64,000 nt of DNA. Origin: GYS-P2D sp964414425 (GTDB taxonomy: Bacteria > Bacteroidota > Bacteroidia > Chitinophagales > Saprospiraceae). The stretch's first letter is position 1. The number at the start of each line of letters is the position of its first letter. The stretch spans positions 1-64,000 of the forward strand of contig CAYPWL010000010.1 of assembly GCA_964414425.1 (NCBI GenBank), read 5' to 3'. Made by a program: the position numbers and the translations under genes. Positions 53,172 to 63,167 of the stretch are shown here, piece by piece. The notes under the pieces were generated by a model, which was not told the origin of the DNA, did no database searches, and was given only the letters and a program-made list of their open reading frames with translations.

Positions 53172-53927
53172 CTAAGCCGTCTGTCCACCATCTACGGGTA
53201 GACACAAGCCCGTAACAAATGAGCTCGCCCCATCTGTGAGCCATAGAATCGCATTACTGATATCGCTGACTTCGCCGTATCGGCCTACAGGTATCGTGCG
53301 GACCAGTTTCTCCCGTAAGTTCTCATTGGATTGAAACATCCCCTCTACTAGTGGTGTATTGGTAAATACAGGACATACAGCATTGACTCTGATGGCAGTG
53401 CGAGCATACTCTACTGCTGCGGTCTTAGTCATTCCGATCACAGCATGTTTGCTGGCTACATAGGCTAATTGCTTAGGCAATGCTCGCATACCGGCGATAG
53501 AAGCTACATTGACTATGTTACCTGTACCCTGTGCTTCCATGATTTTGAGTTCTTCCTTCATACAGTAGAACACACCGCTCTGATTGACGCGGATTACATT
53601 GTCCCAGTCGTCAAGGGTGTGTTGTGCCGTACGGTAAGCGGCTTTGCCACCGATACCAGCATTATTGAGAGCGATATCTAATGATCCAAAGTCCGAGACG
53701 ACAGCAGCGATAGTAGCTGACACCTGATCATAGGAGCCTACATCGAGTTTATATGCCTTGACGGTGATACCTTGATCAGCAAGCTCTGCGGCGGTTTTTT
53801 TATTCAATTCTTGATTCCAATCAGCTATTGCAACTTGGGCACCTGCCTTACCATACTGCAATGCACACTCCTTACCTATACCGGAGGCTCCTCCAGTTAT
53901 GAATACTGTTTTTCCCTTGTAGGTCAT
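53172..53927 (-). CDS. SDR family oxidoreductase (unknown substrate)
   Basis: A 251-residue short-chain dehydrogenase: TGGASGIGKECALQYGKAG, NNAGIGGKAAYRTAQHT, then catalytic NVASIAGMRALPKQLAYVASKHAVIGMT, VCPVFTNTPL and the ending SSFVTGLCLPVDGGQTA. The second strand is followed by ADWNQELN, with an Asp suited to NAD. It is 5 bases from the MaoC-like gene, so the two form a pair that would act on a CoA ester or related alcohol. The substrate cannot be read from sequence. Confidence 0.9.
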   Translation of the reverse strand: MTYKGKTVFITGGASGIGKECALQYGKAGAQVAIADWNQELNKKTAAELADQGITVKAYKLDVGSYDQVSATIAAVVSDFGSLDIALNNAGIGGKAAYRTAQHTLDDWDNVIRVNQSGVFYCMKEELKIMEAQGTGNIVNVASIAGMRALPKQLAYVASKHAVIGMTKTAAVEYARTAIRVNAVCPVFTNTPLVEGMFQSNENLREKLVRTIPVGRYGEVSDISNAILWLTDGASSFVTGLCLPVDGGQTA

Positions 53928-53932
53928 AATAT

Positions 53933-54388
53933 TTATTCAAACATTAATGACAACATCTCCGCAACACATGCGGGCTTGTCTACACCTTCTATCTCTACCA
54001 CTGCTTTCCAGGTTACCTTAGCTCCATTGTTTGGATAATCCTCTACATCGGCTACTGTGAATGAGCATCGTACCTTACTTCCTACTGGCACATGATGCGG
54101 AAACCTCACCTTGTTGAGGCCGTAGTTGACACCCATCTTTGCACTCTTTACAGAAAGCGTTTTTTCGATGAACATGGGTAATAACGATAATGAGTAAAAG
54201 CCATGTGCTATAGCACCTCCAAATGGAGACATCTTGGCTTTCTCTGGATCGGTGTGGATCCATTGGAAGTCCTTAGTGCAATGCGCAAATTCGTTGACCA
54301 ACTCTTGAGTCACGTGAAACCACTCTGGAGATGTGAGGCTATTTCCTTTGGCGGCTTTCAGTGCCGCAATATTATCAAATACCGTCAT
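53933..54388 (-). CDS. MaoC-like hot-dog fold dehydratase
   Basis: A 151-residue protein of the MaoC/(R)-specific enoyl-CoA hydratase group. The catalytic strip is HCTKDFQWIHTDPEKAKMSPFGGAIAHGFYSLSLLP, which has the Asp-His dyad of the hydratase motif. It then runs GVNYGLNKVRFPHHVPVGSKVRCSFTV and ends with a beta strand. It would hydrate an enoyl-CoA. It lies 5 bases upstream of the SDR gene, and the pair suggests a hydratase-dehydrogenase route such as hydroxyacyl-CoA turnover. Confidence 0.9.
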   Translation of the reverse strand: MTVFDNIAALKAAKGNSLTSPEWFHVTQELVNEFAHCTKDFQWIHTDPEKAKMSPFGGAIAHGFYSLSLLPMFIEKTLSVKSAKMGVNYGLNKVRFPHHVPVGSKVRCSFTVADVEDYPNNGAKVTWKAVVEIEGVDKPACVAEMLSLMFE

Positions 54389-54459
54389 TTAGCTTGAAAT
54401 TTATTAGATCGGTAAGATAGAAGTCTTAGGGGAGAGTCGAGGGTGGGTTTATTGGCAAT

Positions 54460-54957
54460 TTAAGATTCGGTGGACTGTTTAGCTTTATTAGCCACTCGAG
54501 ACTTAAAATACTTAGGATTGACCACTAATAATCCGAATGATTCGCAATCTTCCTTAGTGTGCTTAGCGTGGTGGGCACCATGAGCCTTGAGGATACCACG
54601 AGAGTAGTTACTATCTAACTGTCTGAACCATCTAAATCTCTGATGGATGTATACATCGTGGATGAGGAAATAGATCAGCCCGTATATGGAGATCCCAATT
54701 CCTACGAACAGAAGGTATCTAAAATCGGTGTAGAGTGAGCCGAGGATATAGCACGTCATGCTCGGCAGGGCAAAGACTATAAAAAACCGATCGTTCTTTT
54801 CCCAAAAACCGTGTTTCTCATATTTAGGTTTGTGGTGATCTTCATGCCAATCCCATAGGATACCATGCATGATGTATTTGTGAGCAAACCATGCTACGAA
54901 CTCCATCGCAATTACGGCTCCTATAGTAAATAGAATGTATGCTAATGGATGATTCAT
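54460..54957 (-). CDS. crtZ: Beta-carotene hydroxylase (CrtZ-type)
   Basis: A 165-residue membrane di-iron hydroxylase. Four His boxes are present: HKYIMHG, HEDHHK, HDVYIHQRF and HGAHHAKH, with hydrophobic helices between them, in the order usual for CrtZ of Bacteroidota. It adds 3-hydroxyl groups to carotenoids such as beta-carotene, giving zeaxanthin. Other carotenoid genes (crtB, crtI, crtY) are not in the window, but the desaturase-like FAD enzyme at 6864 is a distant candidate. It lies between the histidine kinase and the MaoC gene on the minus strand. Confidence 0.9.
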   Translation of the reverse strand: MNHPLAYILFTIGAVIAMEFVAWFAHKYIMHGILWDWHEDHHKPKYEKHGFWEKNDRFFIVFALPSMTCYILGSLYTDFRYLLFVGIGISIYGLIYFLIHDVYIHQRFRWFRQLDSNYSRGILKAHGAHHAKHTKEDCESFGLLVVNPKYFKSRVANKAKQSTES

Positions 54958-54992
54958 GATCTTATAATTCTATATCGAATATAAGAGAATCT

Positions 54993-56894
54993 CTATAGTC
55001 GGACTCTCTCTAACTCTGGAGAATAAACAGATCTGATCAATGGTAGTTCTAAGAAAAACGTAGTTCCTTGATTGACCTTTGACTCAAAGTGTATACTGCC
55101 ACCTATACTGTCCACCATATTAGCGGCTATAGCAAGCCCAAGTCCTGATCCGCTGCTCTTAGTCGTAAACTTGGGTCTAAAGATTTTGGACTGCATGTTT
55201 TCTGAGATTCCTGAACCATTGTCAGTGACGCTTATGATTGCCTTATTCTTTTCTTTATAGAGCTTTAAGACGATCTGGCCGTGTCGATCTTCAGGTATAG
55301 CTTGTATAGAGTTCTTCACTAAGTTGTTGAGGATACGGAGTAGATGGTTCTTGTCAGCATAGGCCCCGATATCGTCAATTGGCTCTACGAGACGGATATC
55401 CATATCGCTGCGCTGTCTGAACAGATCATGTATAGTTTCGACCACGTCATTGAGCAACACCTTACGGTTATTAGTCTTAGGCAGGCTACCAAAATTGCTA
55501 AACTCGTCAGCGATTTGCTTGAGATTCTCGATTTGACTCATCAGTGTATTGGACATCCTGATGGTTAGCTCTTCGATATTGTCACGCTTGAGAGCTATGC
55601 TATGTTGTAAGTGCTGCAGACTCAACTTCATCGGAGTGAGAGGGTTTTTGATTTCATGAGCGACCTGCTTAGACATTTCTCGCCATGCACTCTCACGCTC
55701 TGAGCGTGCGAGTACCGCAGCATTGTCTTGTAGTTTTTCGATCATGTTATTGTACTCCCATATGAGATCAGCGATTTCATCATTACCATCCCATTGTACT
55801 TTTTGATCGCCTTGAGATAGCTTGGCTTTGCGCATCGTATCTCCAAGCTTGATTAGAGGGTTTCGGATATACTCGGACAAGCGAATAGAAATCACCAAGC
55901 CTATAAGAAACAAGAACACGTAAGTATTTAACAAAGCTTGAATAAACTCTCGTTGAAACATAGAGTCCCCATACTTGGTATCCCAAGAACTGATCTGTAC
56001 TACAGAAACAACCGCTATGGTAGCAAAGCAAAATACAAGGGTAATCAGAATCGAGAATTGAATTCGATTACGAAGTAATGAGCGATTTTTTAACGTAAAT
56101 ATCCACGCTTTAGGGAGGAACGCACGTCGATCATTGAGGTAAGCTAAAGGAATATAGAGTAATCCACAAACAAAGAATACCAAAGAGAATAGACTAAAGG
56201 CATCGAGTATTGGTGGAGCCCCGATTTGAGCTATATTTTTTTCTATATGGAATATGGATATAGAAACATATGATCCAAGTATGATCGTCCATAAGATGAG
56301 CCAGATAATATTTGGTCGCTTCTGCTCATAAAATACATCCAACAGTAAGAAGTATGAACCTAATAGAATACTCGTCAATAGAGTGTGCTCAGGAGTGGTG
56401 TAATTAGTTGTTATGATTACGGCTCCGATGATGGCAATAGCACTTAATCTTATGTTGACGCCCAATGATGAAACTCTGTAGCGTATGAGGTATGATAGCT
56501 TGAAGAGACTAAGAAATGCAGTAATACATAATGTCAGCAGGATCAGAGCCGATGGTTGTAATAGCGTGATTAGGTGTATAGTAAACTGTCCTGAAAATAA
56601 TAAAGCCTCAATGCTCTGAAGAAATGCGATAAATGCAACTGACCACAGAAAAGAGTTGAAATATAAGCGAAACGCACTGCTGACTCCTGTCTGATGTTGA
56701 TCATTTTGTGCAAGAATGAGCACACAGATGATTAAATAGCTCACTCCACCAACCATACCTAATGATAGCATAGTGCTATCAACAATGAGATAGAGCAGTG
56801 CTACTATACCGAGTATTATGTTGCTGTTGTACCACTTACTGGCACCAAGCTCAGTCTCAAGAGACATGATCTTGTCATGAGTTACGTTGTTCAT
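54993..56894 (-). CDS. NtrY-like membrane sensor histidine kinase
   Basis: A 633-residue kinase. The N-terminal ~340 residues contain many hydrophobic helices (the first at about 22-45) and a further segment near residue 330. They are followed by a HAMP-like region (IRNPLIKLGDTMRKAKLSQ). The HisKA domain has the phosphoaccepting His in MSKQVAHEIKNPLTPMKLSLQHL. The ATPase domain has NLVKNSIQAIPEDRHGQ, VTDNGSGISENMQSKIFRPKFTTKSSGSGLGLAIAANMV and GTTFFLELPL. The architecture resembles NtrY kinases that bind periplasmic or membrane signals. No response regulator is next to it, so its partner is elsewhere. Confidence 0.88.
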   Translation of the reverse strand: MNNVTHDKIMSLETELGASKWYNSNIILGIVALLYLIVDSTMLSLGMVGGVSYLIICVLILAQNDQHQTGVSSAFRLYFNSFLWSVAFIAFLQSIEALLFSGQFTIHLITLLQPSALILLTLCITAFLSLFKLSYLIRYRVSSLGVNIRLSAIAIIGAVIITTNYTTPEHTLLTSILLGSYFLLLDVFYEQKRPNIIWLILWTIILGSYVSISIFHIEKNIAQIGAPPILDAFSLFSLVFFVCGLLYIPLAYLNDRRAFLPKAWIFTLKNRSLLRNRIQFSILITLVFCFATIAVVSVVQISSWDTKYGDSMFQREFIQALLNTYVFLFLIGLVISIRLSEYIRNPLIKLGDTMRKAKLSQGDQKVQWDGNDEIADLIWEYNNMIEKLQDNAAVLARSERESAWREMSKQVAHEIKNPLTPMKLSLQHLQHSIALKRDNIEELTIRMSNTLMSQIENLKQIADEFSNFGSLPKTNNRKVLLNDVVETIHDLFRQRSDMDIRLVEPIDDIGAYADKNHLLRILNNLVKNSIQAIPEDRHGQIVLKLYKEKNKAIISVTDNGSGISENMQSKIFRPKFTTKSSGSGLGLAIAANMVDSIGGSIHFESKVNQGTTFFLELPLIRSVYSPELERVRL

Positions 56895-57003
56895 CTTAAA
56901 TCAATTACATATTAAAAATAGTCATAATATGATTGAGGTTCACTGTCATCAGTGATTTATTTAGTCTATTGTATCATATAGCTCAATAAACAGATACTTT
57001 TAC

Positions 57004-57358
57004 GGTGCATCTGACTCTATCGCTGCTCATAATGATGAGGGGAGGAAAGTCCGGACAACGTAGAGCATCGTACCACTTACATAGAGTGGGGGATTAGGAG
57101 AGATCCTGATCAACAGAAAGTGTCACAGAAACTTATACCGCCCAGTTTACTGGGTAAGGGTGAAAACGTATGGTAAGAGCATACGGCCGCTATCAGCAAT
57201 GATAGTAGTGGATAAACCTTGCGAGTTGCAATGCCACGTATATTTTGATCCTTTCGGGGGTAAGCTAGCTCGGCTGAGTCAAAAGGGGTAGGCAGCGTAG
57301 ATAAATGATAGAGCTATAATCTGATTATAGGACAGAATCCGGCTTATGATGATGCACT
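57004..57358 (+). ncRNA. rnpB: RNase P RNA, bacterial type A
   Basis: About 355 bases. The universal core is clear: the conserved GAGGGGAGGAAAGTCCGG (from 57037) near the start and the complementary GGACAGAATCCGGCTTA (57330-57346) near the end, which build the P4 region. The ends form P1: GTGCATC (57005-57011) with GATGCAC (57351-57357). The RNA is the catalytic component that matures tRNA 5' ends. It runs opposite to its neighbours, between the histidine kinase and porV. The exact ends are estimated from P1. Confidence 0.95.
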
Positions 57359-57372
57359 TTTTACTATAAATG

Positions 57373-57417
57373 AAAAGGGGATCGACAGCATAGACTATCG
57401 ATCCCCTTTTTAAATTT
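57373..57417. terminator. Terminator shared by rnpB and porV
   Basis: AAAAGGGGATCGA (57373-57385) pairs with TCGATCCCCTTTT (57398-57410) and is followed by TAAATTTTTT. It is an A-rich/T-rich symmetric stem that could terminate transcription from both sides. Confidence 0.88.
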
Positions 57418-57435
57418 TTTCCTGATTCTAATCGC

Positions 57436-58668
57436 TTAGAAGTTACTTGCATCACTACCGAGGATACCTAAGTCGAATGTAAGACTGAATCTCAAGGTAT
57501 TGTCAAGTGGCCCTCTCTGGATATTAGTTGGAGCTAAGTATGAAATGTCGAAGCCAAAGACGTTGTACTTTAAGCCGACACCAATGGTCAAGAAGTTACG
57601 ATCTCCCTTTAACTCATGCTCTCTGAAGTATCCTGCTCTCACGGCAAACTGATTATCGTACCAATACTCGACGCCGAGTGATGTAGACCACTCTCGCAGT
57701 TCTTCTTTAAATCCTCCAGGAGCATCATTAAATGAACTCAATAAATTAGAGAAGGTAGACCCTTCTCTGTGATCTGCTATTCCATTACCATCACCATCAA
57801 ATGTGCCATCTGATATGAATGGCTCAACATTAGGCACTGGCGTAGGAACTAAGAGTTTGTTTAGATCAGCGATAAAGGTTACTGAGTTGTATTCATCAAG
57901 ATTAATCTTATAAGCTAATCCTAAGCCTAAATTAGTTGGGATTGCTTCACGTTCTTGACTATTGACATAACTGATTCTCGAACCTAAATTGGATAATGAT
58001 AAGGCAGCTGTGAAATTGTTGCCATAACTGTCACCTAAGTCGGGGTTTGAGTTGTAAGTCGCAGAAATGTCTGCTGCAAATCCAGTCGCTGCACTAATGA
58101 CTAAGCCACCGACACTCTGACCATTGGCAAGGTTGGATAAAAAGAATTTTCCACCAATCCCTACGGAGAAGTTTTCGCTGAGCTTCCTGCCATAGGCCAG
58201 TCCCACTGTAAATTCTCGGGGCATACCTGATCCTGTGCCGTTTCCGTTGATATCTGTGAAGTTAATTTGTCCTAAACTGAAGAATCCAAAATTGAACCCA
58301 AAAGATGATAATTCATCTATCTTCTTGTAACCTGATACATAGGCAACGTATACATCTGTCAAGCCTAAGTTCTGAAGCCATGGTGTATAAGTTGCTGTAA
58401 CCTCAGCATCATTCTCTACAAATGCTAACTTAGAAGGATTGTAAAATATAGAAGATGCATCTGGCGAAGTTGCAATCCCTGCATCTCCTAAAGCTCCACC
58501 TCGGGCATCAGGAATAATACTCAAGAAGGGTAATGCTGTATTAATAGGATTGGGCGTACAAGTGCCGTTAACATCGACGACGCAGCCTCGTTCTGGATCC
58601 CACTGTGCGAAACTTACAAGAGGAAGTATAAGGAATAGAAGCGCAAACAACAGTTTATTGATAGTCAT
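57436..58668 (-). CDS. porV: Type IX secretion outer membrane protein PorV (LptO)
   Basis: A 410-residue outer membrane protein of the PorV/PorQ family. A signal peptide (ending LVSFAQ) leads into a beta-barrel-like sequence with the family start INTALPFLSIIPDARGGALGDAGIAT and SSIFYNPSKLAFVEN, and the end FRLSLTFDLGILGSDASNF-type tail. PorV receives type IX cargo after translocation and, with PorU, helps hand it to the attachment complex. It lies 48 bases downstream of the porU gene on the same strand, so the two are likely an operon, as in other Bacteroidota. Confidence 0.94.
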   Translation of the reverse strand: MTINKLLFALLFLILPLVSFAQWDPERGCVVDVNGTCTPNPINTALPFLSIIPDARGGALGDAGIATSPDASSIFYNPSKLAFVENDAEVTATYTPWLQNLGLTDVYVAYVSGYKKIDELSSFGFNFGFFSLGQINFTDINGNGTGSGMPREFTVGLAYGRKLSENFSVGIGGKFFLSNLANGQSVGGLVISAATGFAADISATYNSNPDLGDSYGNNFTAALSLSNLGSRISYVNSQEREAIPTNLGLGLAYKINLDEYNSVTFIADLNKLLVPTPVPNVEPFISDGTFDGDGNGIADHREGSTFSNLLSSFNDAPGGFKEELREWSTSLGVEYWYDNQFAVRAGYFREHELKGDRNFLTIGVGLKYNVFGFDISYLAPTNIQRGPLDNTLRFSLTFDLGILGSDASNF

Positions 58669-58716
58669 CCTTAACGGTATTTTGTGACATAGACATGAAC
58701 TGCCTTTATGTTATAA

Positions 58717-61700
58717 TTATTTTAAGAGAAGTAACTTTTTGAACTCGCTGCGGAGAATTTGTCCATCAGCTTGTTCTATTACTGCTCTGCAAATATAAGA
58801 ACCAGCACTAAATCCCGAGAGATCTAAGGAGCTTCCACGTGGAAAAGTAATAAAGTTGCTGGCAAATGGTCCTTCGGTATTTATATGCTGCATCAATTGA
58901 CCATTAGTACTATAGATCTCAAAGCGTATAGCGCTAATATTATCGATATCATGGACTAACGAAAAGCTCGTCGGACCATTTGTGATGTTAGGGCTGATAT
59001 CAAATGATAAGATATCTTGACTCCGACCCTCATCTACAATAAAGGATATTTCGATAGTGCTGAAATTATTAGCTATATCAAATGCTCTGATCTCAACAGT
59101 ATGAAGACCTGGTTCAAGATCGTTTAATTGGATAGTTGCAGTACCGCCATTTGCAGAATTGCGGTCGAATAGCTCGTTAAGAATAATGGTGTTCTGTGTA
59201 TCGCCATCTACGATTGCGGTTATCTCATGACCGATGGCTACTTGACTCAAGTTAATACCGGACTTATCACTAAGATTGATTATGAGAAATGGGTCTGGGT
59301 TGACAACATCCCCGTTCCTAAAGCTTCTGGAGTTAATCCAAGCCTGTATCTCTGGTCCTTGGGAGTCGGCGATAGGAGTGTCAGAGCTCCCTCCGATCAC
59401 CAAGTTGTCATATACCCCGCCGGCATCGATGAGGTCATCGCCGAGGGCATAGTAACTCACTTTGGCTTGTCCTGGAGAAAAGTTAATATCGACAGGTACT
59501 ATAAAAGACAGGTCAAACTGTCCAGAGTTAACCTGAACGGACCCTTGGAATATTACATTGCTAAATAGATCGAACTCTCTGACACGGCTGCGTTCATCAT
59601 TTTGCAGCGTACGTACAGTAGAGGACTTATCATATATCGTGATATCCATCACCCCATCAAAAGACTGATCAGCTGTAAGGCCATCGATGCTCACCATCCC
59701 AGAGATGCGTACACTATCCAGTGCGCCGACGGTGTCGAGTCTGCTCACCACAAGCGGCCTATCATTTATATGAGTGGTCATCACTTGATGTCTCGGGTAT
59801 GCCAATGTCATGCTTGGGTCACCTATTAAGAGAAATTTGCGGGCATTTATATTGGTAAGAGAGACTTGATTTTTGGATTTTTGCAAGATCTCACCGATCG
59901 TTTGAAATTGTCCATTTTCCTGTTCAAATAGGTTGTCATATACGGCACTGGTCAATCTGAAATTCTGTGATGCATATACTGATCGGACAGTGGTGAATAA
60001 GGCTACTGCGCCACCGACAGGATTCAGGATTGAGTGCTCACCTGCAGAAGTAATACTGGCATCATCAAATCCCGTAAATGAACAGGTCGCCGTAATAATC
60101 AATGGTAGATTATTAAAGTTCGTCCAGTTGTTGATATCACTGACATTAAGTACTCTCTCTTGGGACCATCCCAGAGATCCTCCATGACCCAGATAGTTCA
60201 TCACAAGTAATCCATTCTCGACAGTTCGATTGAGCTCTTGATTGGCATTTGGATATCTATTACCCCCAGGAGTCGAGACTTGATTAAATGCATCCCAATA
60301 GATCTTATTCTGTACAAAATTGGGATGTCTTGCCTCCGTATCTTCAGCGATCTCGTCTGCATCATTAATATGAAGGTTGAAGTCCTCATCATCTGCAAAG
60401 AATCCTATCTGATTTCTCCACTCTCCTAAAGTCTGAGGATTAGTCTCATAGTTGATGATCTTGGTCACGATGGCTTCGGCTTCCTCGATCGTTCTCACGG
60501 GTAGTCTGCCTACTGCAATGTCTAAGTCTCCTCGAAGATTCACAGGATTATCATCATCGAGTAAGGCAAAATAGTCGTCTGATGGAAAGGCCGCAAGAGG
60601 ATCCAAAGACTCTATCGTCTCATACGTCGGTATAAAATTTTGATCGGGTAAATCGCCGTAGATGTGCCTGAAATCAAATGATCCATCTCCAAATAGCAGC
60701 AAGAACCTGAACTTCTGATCTTGTTCATATAGATGCTGAGCAAATGCTCTGATCGCCTCTGGTGACTTCCTGCCTGAGCTAAACTCATCATAGATTAAAT
60801 CGGCATTTATGGTAAGCACATCGAACAAGCTAACATTTCTGCGGTGTTGCTGTAGTCTTAGTGCCTGTTCCTCGAAGTCACTATGGTATACGATTAGTAA
60901 GTCGGGTATAGCTAAGCTTTTCAGGTTTTGCTCAGAGATGATTTGCGCTGTGGTTGGTACTAAAAGATCATCGGCAGGATCAAACACCACATACCTCATC
61001 GAAGTGTCGATATTAAATAAAATCAAATCTCCATCACGCTCATAGTTGATGTTGTCCACTCCGTCAGCAGAAACTGACCATAAAGTTGGGGAGAGACGGG
61101 TGGTGATAGATGCCACATTACCGCCTTCTAAATGATCAAAAGTTTGTGTGGCGCCATTAAATTCCAATGGGCTGCTCAACTCCAAAGTGATGTCATCTAT
61201 CCATGCCTGCGCTTGGCTGGAGTTTTTCGCATATTCGACTGTGATGGTTTGAGGATTTCTTTGGTCCAGCGCAGCTAATTGATTTTCTTCCAGACTCAAA
61301 CGAACTTGACGTCCAAAGTCATCCTCCACATCTCCAATGTCGACTGACGAGACTCCTTGTTGATCTTGAACTTCACCTATACTCAAGGATATCATTTCAG
61401 GGGTATCACTGCGGACTACAGCAGTCATCTCAGCACTGAGTACCGTAGAGTTATTTATTGATACAGGTAGTAGTCTAATCAGATCAGTAATGCCATTATT
61501 TGTTATTTCTGTCCCTACCCACATCTGTCCTGACCCGGAGTTGACAGGGTCTTCATGGAGTAGATTGAAGGTTGACTCATTATATCGAACAGTATGAGTA
61601 TGATTGTTAACGGGTTGGATTTCTGAAGGGGCAATATAATCAGCAGTGTTGATTTCACTACGTCCATCAACATCTGTAACGAGATAAATAAAACTGCCAG

Positions 61701-62022
61701 AATCATATGGACTATCTGCCAAGTGGTCTATGTCGAGATAAAATAAAACGTAGTCCTCAGTGTCAAATTGACCATCCTCGATGCCTACTATCTCAAATGG
61801 AATCTGAAGATCATGAGGAGTATTAGTCCATAGCTGCCAGCTCCTGGGGTCAGTTTGCGCACCGATATTTTGACTCACCCAATCAAAGTCGAGCTTGTAT
61901 ACTCCTGACACCTCACATCTAATTTTGTAGGATTGATGAGTCGACAGTGGAGAATCTTGACCTACGGTAGACTCACAGAGTATTAATTGTATGGTAATGA
62001 ACCAAACAACATTTGTTTTCAT
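58717..62022 (-). CDS. porU: Type IX secretion signal peptidase / sortase PorU
   Basis: A product of about 1101 residues if it starts at the methionine at 62022, giving the signal MKTNVVWFITIQLILCESTVGQ. The frame is open to 62073, with other methionines at 62055 and 62046. The gingipain-type C25 protease domain holds RFLLLFGDGSFDFRHIYGD, NGLLVMNYLGHGGSLGWSQ with the catalytic His, and TATCSFTGFDD with the catalytic Cys. The C-terminal end has the T9SS-sorted-type FDISPNITNGPTSFSLVHD. PorU cleaves C-terminal signals of T9SS cargo and attaches cargo to surface glycans. It is divergent from the PorP/SprF-like gene. Confidence 0.93.
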   Translation of the reverse strand: MKTNVVWFITIQLILCESTVGQDSPLSTHQSYKIRCEVSGVYKLDFDWVSQNIGAQTDPRSWQLWTNTPHDLQIPFEIVGIEDGQFDTEDYVLFYLDIDHLADSPYDSGSFIYLVTDVDGRSEINTADYIAPSEIQPVNNHTHTVRYNESTFNLLHEDPVNSGSGQMWVGTEITNNGITDLIRLLPVSINNSTVLSAEMTAVVRSDTPEMISLSIGEVQDQQGVSSVDIGDVEDDFGRQVRLSLEENQLAALDQRNPQTITVEYAKNSSQAQAWIDDITLELSSPLEFNGATQTFDHLEGGNVASITTRLSPTLWSVSADGVDNINYERDGDLILFNIDTSMRYVVFDPADDLLVPTTAQIISEQNLKSLAIPDLLIVYHSDFEEQALRLQQHRRNVSLFDVLTINADLIYDEFSSGRKSPEAIRAFAQHLYEQDQKFRFLLLFGDGSFDFRHIYGDLPDQNFIPTYETIESLDPLAAFPSDDYFALLDDDNPVNLRGDLDIAVGRLPVRTIEEAEAIVTKIINYETNPQTLGEWRNQIGFFADDEDFNLHINDADEIAEDTEARHPNFVQNKIYWDAFNQVSTPGGNRYPNANQELNRTVENGLLVMNYLGHGGSLGWSQERVLNVSDINNWTNFNNLPLIITATCSFTGFDDASITSAGEHSILNPVGGAVALFTTVRSVYASQNFRLTSAVYDNLFEQENGQFQTIGEILQKSKNQVSLTNINARKFLLIGDPSMTLAYPRHQVMTTHINDRPLVVSRLDTVGALDSVRISGMVSIDGLTADQSFDGVMDITIYDKSSTVRTLQNDERSRVREFDLFSNVIFQGSVQVNSGQFDLSFIVPVDINFSPGQAKVSYYALGDDLIDAGGVYDNLVIGGSSDTPIADSQGPEIQAWINSRSFRNGDVVNPDPFLIINLSDKSGINLSQVAIGHEITAIVDGDTQNTIILNELFDRNSANGGTATIQLNDLEPGLHTVEIRAFDIANNFSTIEISFIVDEGRSQDILSFDISPNITNGPTSFSLVHDIDNISAIRFEIYSTNGQLMQHINTEGPFASNFITFPRGSSLDLSGFSAGSYICRAVIEQADGQILRSEFKKLLLLK

Positions 62023-62131
62023 TAGTACGTCGTATAGGTTACGCATTGTTAACATTGTCTCCTTCACAAACAATCTTGTGAGCGCTTTTAGTATTTAATA
62101 TGTATATAGTATACAATTTACATTTAAACAG

Positions 62132-63154
62132 TTGAGAATCAGATCACATATAAGCCTTTTTATCTTCGCTCTGACACTTGGATGTCTGAATACTGCTATC
62201 AGTCAAGATGTAGTCTTTAGTCAGTTCTACAATGCACCCATTCAGCTCAATGCTGCATTGGCTGGATTATCTAACAATCCTCATGTGTCTGTTATCACTC
62301 GAGATCAGTGGACAGGGTGGGGGAGTCAACAAAATCCCAATGGAGGCTATCGCACATTTGCGGCTTCGTATGATCAGTTCTTTCAATATGCTAACAGTGG
62401 TATAGGTTTTCAGGTTCTCAGTGATAATGCAGGTGATGGAATCATCACATCTAACCAGATTACTGGAGTCTATGCATATCAGCTGCGACTAAAAAATAAA
62501 TTCAAAGCACGCATAGGATTAGAGGCTACGTTGGCCCAACAACGTCTAGATTGGGATCAGCTGATATTTTTTGATCAGATCATAGTAGGTAGTGAGAGTT
62601 TACTGAACTCTCAAGAGATTAGGCCGGATGTATTAACAACCACTTATGTGGACTTTGGAGTTGGTGGAGTACTCTACAGCGAAGAGTTCTATATCGGCTT
62701 GTCCTTGAAGCATCTAAATGTACCAGATAATAGTTTTCAACCGGGTAGTAGATCTATATATGCAGGGCTCCCTCCTCGCCTTACAATTCATGCTGGATGG
62801 CAGATAGATTTGGATGGATACAATAATGAGGGTTTTGGCTCGTTTTTTGCTCCTAGTGTCTTATTAGTGAGACAGTCAGAATTAAGCCAACTGAACGCAG
62901 GAGGATTAGTGAACAAAGAAAATTTCTTTGCTGGAGCTTGGATCAGATATGATTTTTCCAATTTTGATGCTGTGATTTTATCAGCAGGATGGAGGACCGA
63001 CTGGCTAAAATTAACATACAGTTTTGATGTTACTTTGAGCGCCGCCAACGTTCTTAATACAAGAGGAAGTCATGAAGTCAGTGTTGTAATGAATTTCGGC
63101 GCTTTCGGCAATCCACCTTCCAGATACGAAGATTGCTTCAGTATTTTTAGATAA
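62132..63154 (+). CDS. PorP/SprF family T9SS outer membrane protein
   Basis: A 340-residue beta-barrel protein. A signal peptide (MRIRSHISLFIFALTLGCLNTAISQ) is followed by DVVFSQFYNAPIQLNAALAG, the standard opening of the PorP/SprF family, and later LRLKNKFKARIGLEATLAQQRLDW and SIYAGLPPRLTIHAG. No ATG begins the frame; the start is TTG at 62132, because it lies immediately before a complete signal peptide. SprF-like proteins often pair with SprB-type surface adhesins for export. It lies 13 bases before gldJ and is divergent from porU. Confidence 0.9.
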   Translation: MRIRSHISLFIFALTLGCLNTAISQDVVFSQFYNAPIQLNAALAGLSNNPHVSVITRDQWTGWGSQQNPNGGYRTFAASYDQFFQYANSGIGFQVLSDNAGDGIITSNQITGVYAYQLRLKNKFKARIGLEATLAQQRLDWDQLIFFDQIIVGSESLLNSQEIRPDVLTTTYVDFGVGGVLYSEEFYIGLSLKHLNVPDNSFQPGSRSIYAGLPPRLTIHAGWQIDLDGYNNEGFGSFFAPSVLLVRQSELSQLNAGGLVNKENFFAGAWIRYDFSNFDAVILSAGWRTDWLKLTYSFDVTLSAANVLNTRGSHEVSVVMNFGAFGNPPSRYEDCFSIFR

Positions 63155-63167
63155 TATATTACCCAAA

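Noticed and set aside
57004..57358. A tmRNA or riboswitch at this position
   Set aside because: The GAGGGGAGGAAAGTCCGG core and the matching 3' AGAATCCGGCTTA identify RNase P RNA.
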